This document shows positions 59,741-64,000 of a stretch of 64,000 nt of DNA, piece by piece. The notes under the pieces are model-generated. The model made no database searches and was not told the origin of the DNA. It worked only from the letters and a program-made list of their open reading frames with translations. Where the stretch lies: positions 21,142,001 to 21,206,000 of the forward strand of contig NC_046679.1 of assembly GCF_009870125.1 (NCBI RefSeq). The letters run 5' to 3'. The position numbers and the translations under genes are program-made. The number at the start of each line of letters is the position of its first letter. Position 1 is the stretch's first letter. The DNA comes from Drosophila pseudoobscura (Eukaryota; Arthropoda; Insecta; Diptera; Drosophilidae).

Positions 59741-62542
59741 TTACTTGTCATTGCGGCGACTCTTACAAACTTCCCAGAGCGTCTTCTGCTCTTCTCTTAT
59801 ATTCGCTTCACGCACGTCCAAGGGATTAATCGTTTCGTTGTTATCATCGTTGGGTTGTTCCATTAAATCGGGTCGCAGTCTTACTATCTGATCTAGGACG
59901 TCGTTCATCAACAGTGTAGTCTGACCGTCGTCGTCGTCTTCAGCAGTGAATAGGCCATATTCCACGGCATTGGCCAGGCGATGGGCCAGCAGCGGCTCAT
60001 AGGGACCATGCAAGTGTGGTGGGCCATTAGCCAGCTCTTTCGGTGGACTTGTAGCCGGGTCATTGGCTGGATTGGATTGCTGCTCATTCACGGATCGGGC
60101 TACATCCTGTCCGATGGGTGAATATTGGTTTGCCGACTGCTCTCTAGGTGTAGTCCGCAACAGTCCAGCGTGTTGCAAGGCATGGTACCAGGATTGAGGT
60201 ACAAGGCGTCCCGAGGGGGTATACGTGGTAAACTGTCTGCTTGCTAATACACGTCGGGTTCTAGCATCCTCAAACTGAGCACCGAATTGAGGACAATTCG
60301 GATGGTGGCATATACATGAAGTTCGAGTTCGAGCCTCTCTGTATGATGGATCCGATTGGAGTGCAATTTCCAAGACCCGCCAAGCTGCATTTCTAGATCG
60401 CACGAAATCCGACCGAAAGGGTGCTGGCTGATAAGATCCAGGGATTGAGGGAGAATGTAAGAAAATATCTCCGACTCTATGTCCGCCATAATATAAGCGG
60501 TTTCTGGGTGGATTTGCATTGTTTGGATCCACTATGGCGAAAGAAGACGCCCTTCTGTGTGATGGATACGATTGGAGTGCGTTTGAAGATCGCACGGAAT
60601 TCGGCTGATGGGATGCTGGCTGATTGGATCCACGTATTGGGGGAGAATATAAAAAAATATCTCCGACTCTATATCCGCTATAATCAAAGCGGTTTCTGGC
60701 TGGATTTGCATTGTTTGGATCCACTATGGCGAAAGTAGACGCCTCTCTGTGTGATGGATATGACTGGAGTGCATTCGAAGATCGCACGGAATCCGGCTGA
60801 TGGGATGCTGGCTGATTGGATCCAGGGATTGGGGGAGAATATAAAAAAGTATCTCCGACTCTATATGCGCTATAATCAAAGCGGTTTCTGGGTGGATTTG
60901 CATTGTTTGGATCCACTATGGCGAAAGAAGACGCCCCTCTGTGTGATGGATACGATTGGAGTGCGTTTGAAGATCGCACGGAATTCGGCTGATGGGATGC
61001 TGGCTGATTAGATCCAGGTATTGGGGCACAATATAAAAAAGTATCTCCGACTCTATATCCGCTATAATCAAAGCGATTTCTGGGTGGATTTGCATTGTTT
61101 GGATCCACTATGGCGAAAGTAGACGCCTCTCTGTGTGATGGATATGACTGGAGTGCATTCGAAGATCGCACGGAATCCGGCTGATGGGATGCTGGCTGAT
61201 TGGATACAGGGATTGGGGGAGAATATAAAATAGTATCTCCGACTCTATATCCGCTATAATCAAAGCGATTTCTGGCTGGATTTGCATTGTTTGGATCCAC
61301 TATGGCGAAAGCAGACGCTTCTCTGTGTGATGGATACGACTGGAGTGCATTTGAAGATCGCACGGAATCCGGCTGATGGGATGCTGGCTGATTGGATCCA
61401 GGCATTGGGGGAGAATATAAAAAAGTATCTCCGACTCTATATGCGCTATAATCAAAGCGATTTCTCGGTGGGTTTTCTGTGTTGGGATCCGATCTTTGAT
61501 ACTCTACCATCGGCGAATATTCGGTTGAAGTCAGCTCTCCGCGTGGACTATAAACATTCCATCGATTCACCTCTCTGTTGGGAGGATATACTATTTCTCT
61601 CCCAAAAGCTCCGGCTTGGGTATAGGGATCTCTTCGTGGATTTGTAGCCTGATAACTAGATGGATTTATAGCCTGATATCTGGGTGCATAAAACTGCTGT
61701 TGCATTGGAAAGTGTTGATTGGACTGTCTGCGCGGATTTGGAGTTGCTGGCAGCATCTGCATCCTCCCAAACTGGCTAGTCGACTCTGGCCACTGATCGG
61801 TTAAATATCCAGCTCGTCGCATTCTAGTCCACAGTTGATATGCTGGGTCACTCCCGATGAGAGGTTCGTAATCCTCTATGGTTGGATTAGAAGACTGATT
61901 TCCAGCTGGATTTGCAGGATATGCATTCCTATCCCTACGCCAGTGCCCACTCACATAATACCTCTCAAAATGTCCAATATCAAATGTTGGATGTGTACGC
62001 TGAGTCACTACGATCGGTAAACGTGAACCAATGAGTGGTTGTAGTTGCGCATGCATGCCCAATCTGGAGCTAACCGGACAGGGGTTGAGTCGTAGCCCGT
62101 CGATATAGTGACGACGAAGTTCCTAGACGATATAGTGACACGAATATATTAAGTTAAGAGGAGATGATTGGCGGCTATTAATACTCACTTCATAGATTGC
62201 CTCCTCATTTTCGTCCTCGTCATCTTCGTCATCGTCTTCTTCTTCTGTTTCGTCGTTATTCTCGTCGCCATCTTCTTCATTCGGAGCTTCTTCTTCTTCG
62301 TTTTCTTCGTCAGCCTGGTCGTCCCCGTTCTCTCCTTCTCCACCATTGTTCTCTGGATCACCAAGGCGTTCAATTTCGTCAGAAATATTGAAATATTCGT
62401 GTGCGCCAGGAATTCGCCTCAAAGTTTCGCCCAAGTTTGCTGCCGGTAGCACCAGTAGCTTTGATGACTCTGACTTTAACTGCGTCTCCTGGTATAAGCG
62501 CTTGTACTGCACCCGTTGAATTTCAAACTTAATTGCATTCAT
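59741..62542 (-). CDS. unrecognised 911-residue protein with six 64-residue tandem repeats
   Basis: Two exons: 62542-62189 (118 codons) and 62122-59741, joined in phase 0 across a 66-bp GT..AG intron. Residues 1-60 start MNAIKFEIQRVQYKRLYQET. Residues 62-115 are almost only Asp, Glu, Asn and Gly. Residues about 120-330 are rich in Pro, Arg, Tyr and Gln. From about 330 to 713 there are six copies of a 64-residue unit containing NRFDYSGYRVGD, LYSPPIPGSNQPASHQPDS and SSNALQSYPSHREAS. The sixth is degenerate. Behind them is CICHHPNC, then a more ordered C-terminus with DQIVRLRPDLMEQ. There is no signal peptide or membrane segment. The upstream frame has no earlier ATG. The family is unknown to me; a disordered nuclear or scaffold protein is only a guess. 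It is divergent from Arpc3, with 730 bp between the start codons. Confidence 0.8.
60338..61489 (-). repeat. 192-bp tandem repeat array inside the orphan gene
   Basis: A GGATCC site recurs at 60525, 60717, 60909, 61101, 61293 and 61485, exactly 192 bp apart each time. Six units are present; the one nearest 60338 is diverged. Unit length is 64 codons, so copy-number change keeps the frame. Units differ at a few positions only (for example NPAR versus NPPR), which points to recent unequal exchange or gene conversion. Confidence 0.95.
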
Positions 62543-63273
62543 TGTCCCAATTTTCAACACGACTCAAATATTTTTCACAAAATTCAAACAGTCTCATAAA
62601 ATAAGTAAGTACTCGATGAAATATTGCCTTAAAATTTTGAGTTCTGAGCCTTTGAAAAACTTTTATATACAATCGATTGTATCGATGTTTTAAATCATTC
62701 CATTTAAAACTATCGAGTGACGCCGCTATCGATGGTTTGACAGCTCTAGGTCGCGCCGGCTCACAAAATTGCCGTTCAGTGTGACTGACCCTCAGAAATA
62801 TACCGAAATATACCGTATTATTTTAAAATGATACCGTAAATATACTGACAAATTCAAGTTCTGTTTTAAGCATTCCTCGTTTCATCCGATTAATGAATCT
62901 ATTTTCTAATTGACTGGTTTATTTTAAACACTTGCTTTTATTGGTTTTTTATATACCGTTGACATTTAATTTAATGGGTTGATGAAATCGAAAAAATATA
63001 CAGTTATATAGCGATATACCGAAATGTGCTGTCTTATTTTTCCACGAAAAAGAGCTAACTACACACCTGCTACATTTCTACGTAATTACCAAAAACGACG
63101 TGTACGTGTCAAGAATTGATATCGATACTATCAGGAGTGCGATAGATGATTTACCAGGGCTGGGAAAAAACAGTGCAAAGCAGTCCGAGAAATTGTTGTT
63201 TTTGCCAAAAAGAACAATATAATTGTTATTAATTTATATATATAGCCTGCTATTTTGTTTTCACATAAATACC
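62543..63273. promoter_or_regulatory. divergent promoter region between the orphan gene and Arpc3
   Basis: 730 bp with DRE-like sites TATCGATG (62680-62687 and 62727-62734) and TATCGATA (63120-63127), the binding site of DREF, plus copy C of the ATATACC module (62777-62855). Both features are typical of housekeeping core promoters in Drosophila. Further ATATACC units lie near 62953 and 63016. Confidence 0.6.
62777..62855 (+). repeat. ATATACC module, copy C
   Basis: CAGTGTGACTGACCCTCAG, then two ATATACC units, a TATTTTAAAATG segment and CCGTAAATATACTGAC. It matches copies A and B in order and spacing. GTGTGAC plus GTATATTT on the other strand correspond to Drosophila core-promoter motifs 1 and 6. 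Confidence 0.75.
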
Positions 63274-63991
63274 ATGCCGGTGAGTGGGTTCCTGTTGGAG
63301 GACATGTGTGTTTTTCTTTGATTCGATTTGCTAAAGACCCCCTGCAAAGCAAGGGTGTACGAAAATATTATTGTCATACATTTAATGAGTTTTTGTTTGT
63401 TAGGCCTACCACTCCCAGATCAAGGAGTTCCCCCAACAAGTGGGCAACATGGCCATCCTGCCCCTCCGTACCCAGGTGCGCGGACCAGCGCCCAGTGCCA
63501 ATGTGGAGAACGACATCATTGATGAGTCACTATACTTTTTCAAAGCCAATGTATTCTTTCGCACATACGAAATCAAAGTAAGAATCCAATATCTACAGTA
63601 CATACATACATATGTGACTATACTCTCGCAATTCCAGTCGGAGGTGGACCGCGTTCTCATCTACGTGACACTGTACATAACGGAATGCCTGAAGCGGCTT
63701 AATCGATGCACCAGCAAGGGTCAGGGACAGCAGGAGATGTACAGCCTGGCCATTTCCAAGTTCGACATACCCGGCGACGCTGGCTTCCCCTTGAACGCCG
63801 TCTATGCGAAGCCCCAAACGGCCCAGGATTCAGACCTGATGCGTCAGTATCTGTTGCAGCTGCGCCACGAGACCGGCAATCGTGTGGTGGAGAGAGTCTT
63901 TAACACCGAGGATGGCAAGCCAAACAAGTGGTGGACGTGCTTTGCGAAGAAGAAGTTCATGGAGAAGAGCCTGGCTGGCCCGGGACAGTAG
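63274..63991 (+). CDS. Arpc3: ARP2/3 complex subunit 3 (p21), three exons
   Basis: Exons 63274-63279 (only Met-Pro), 63404-63577 and 63638-63991, all phase 0 with GT..AG borders, for 177 residues. The product starts [11 protein letters not shown] and has [48 protein letters not shown] helices (here [19 protein letters not shown]) and [17 protein letters not shown], all signatures of the p21-ARC family. Length matches the usual 174-178. The subunit is part of the seven-protein complex that nucleates branched actin filaments in the cytoplasm. Flies have two such genes (A and B); I cannot say which this is. The tiny six-base first coding exon would be missed by gene finders. The stop is nine bases before the window end, so the 3' UTR is outside. 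Confidence 0.95.
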
Positions 63992-64000
63992 AGCCGTTCC

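Noticed and set aside
62168..62449. Plus-strand hydrophobic 93-codon frame rich in Phe and Val
   Set aside because: Antisense of the GAA/GAC-rich acidic exon; antisense of Asp/Glu codons always looks Phe/Val/Leu-rich.

Overview
This window is animal nuclear DNA from a fruit fly of the genus Drosophila. Its genes have short introns with GT..AG borders, the proteins recognised are clearly fly-like (a Dop2R-type dopamine receptor, MED31, SLX1, ARPC3, a Chtop-like protein), and the non-coding DNA is AT-rich with many GA, CT and CA microsatellites. An almost complete LOA-clade retrotransposon resembles the families Bilbo and TRIM, which I know from the obscura group, so that group is a reasonable but unproven guess.

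Layout. 1-2480 is non-coding. 2493-7986 is one LOA-type non-LTR retrotransposon on the minus strand. It is flanked by a perfect 12-bp target-site duplication, has an open 1198-residue ORF2, and has an ORF1 split by one frameshift. 7999-29873 is about 22 kb of non-coding DNA in which I find no convincing gene. 29874-30461 is a single-exon gene for a MIC19/CHCHD3-like protein that kept only the inner pair of its four CHCH cysteines. 30462-37101 is again non-coding. 37214-46914 (+) holds seven coding exons of the D2-like dopamine receptor Dop2R (946 residues); its 5' non-coding exon(s) lie further upstream, so the MIC19-like gene may sit inside its first intron. 46915-52333 holds the receptor 3' UTR and intergenic DNA.

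The last 12 kb is a dense housekeeping cluster: a Chtop/FOP-like RNA-export factor (-, five exons, 52334-54520), MED31 (+, three exons), slx1 (+, 154 bp behind MED31), an unrecognised 911-residue protein with six 64-residue tandem repeats (-, two exons, 59741-62542), and Arpc3 (+, three exons, 63274-63991). The gaps between these genes carry several diverged copies of one AT-rich 'ATATACC' module and DRE-like TATCGATR sites, which probably act as promoters or are repeat-derived.

The genes do not form one pathway. The receptor is a neuronal gene in a large regulatory domain; the cluster covers mRNA export, transcription (Mediator), DNA-junction cleavage (SLX1) and actin nucleation (ARP2/3). 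The most notable items are the orphan protein with an exact 192-bp repeat period, the MIC19-like gene that lost both halves of one disulfide, a recurrent 13-base motif (GCGTATGCGTRAT) scattered over the non-coding DNA, and a dispersed promoter-like repeat around the cluster.
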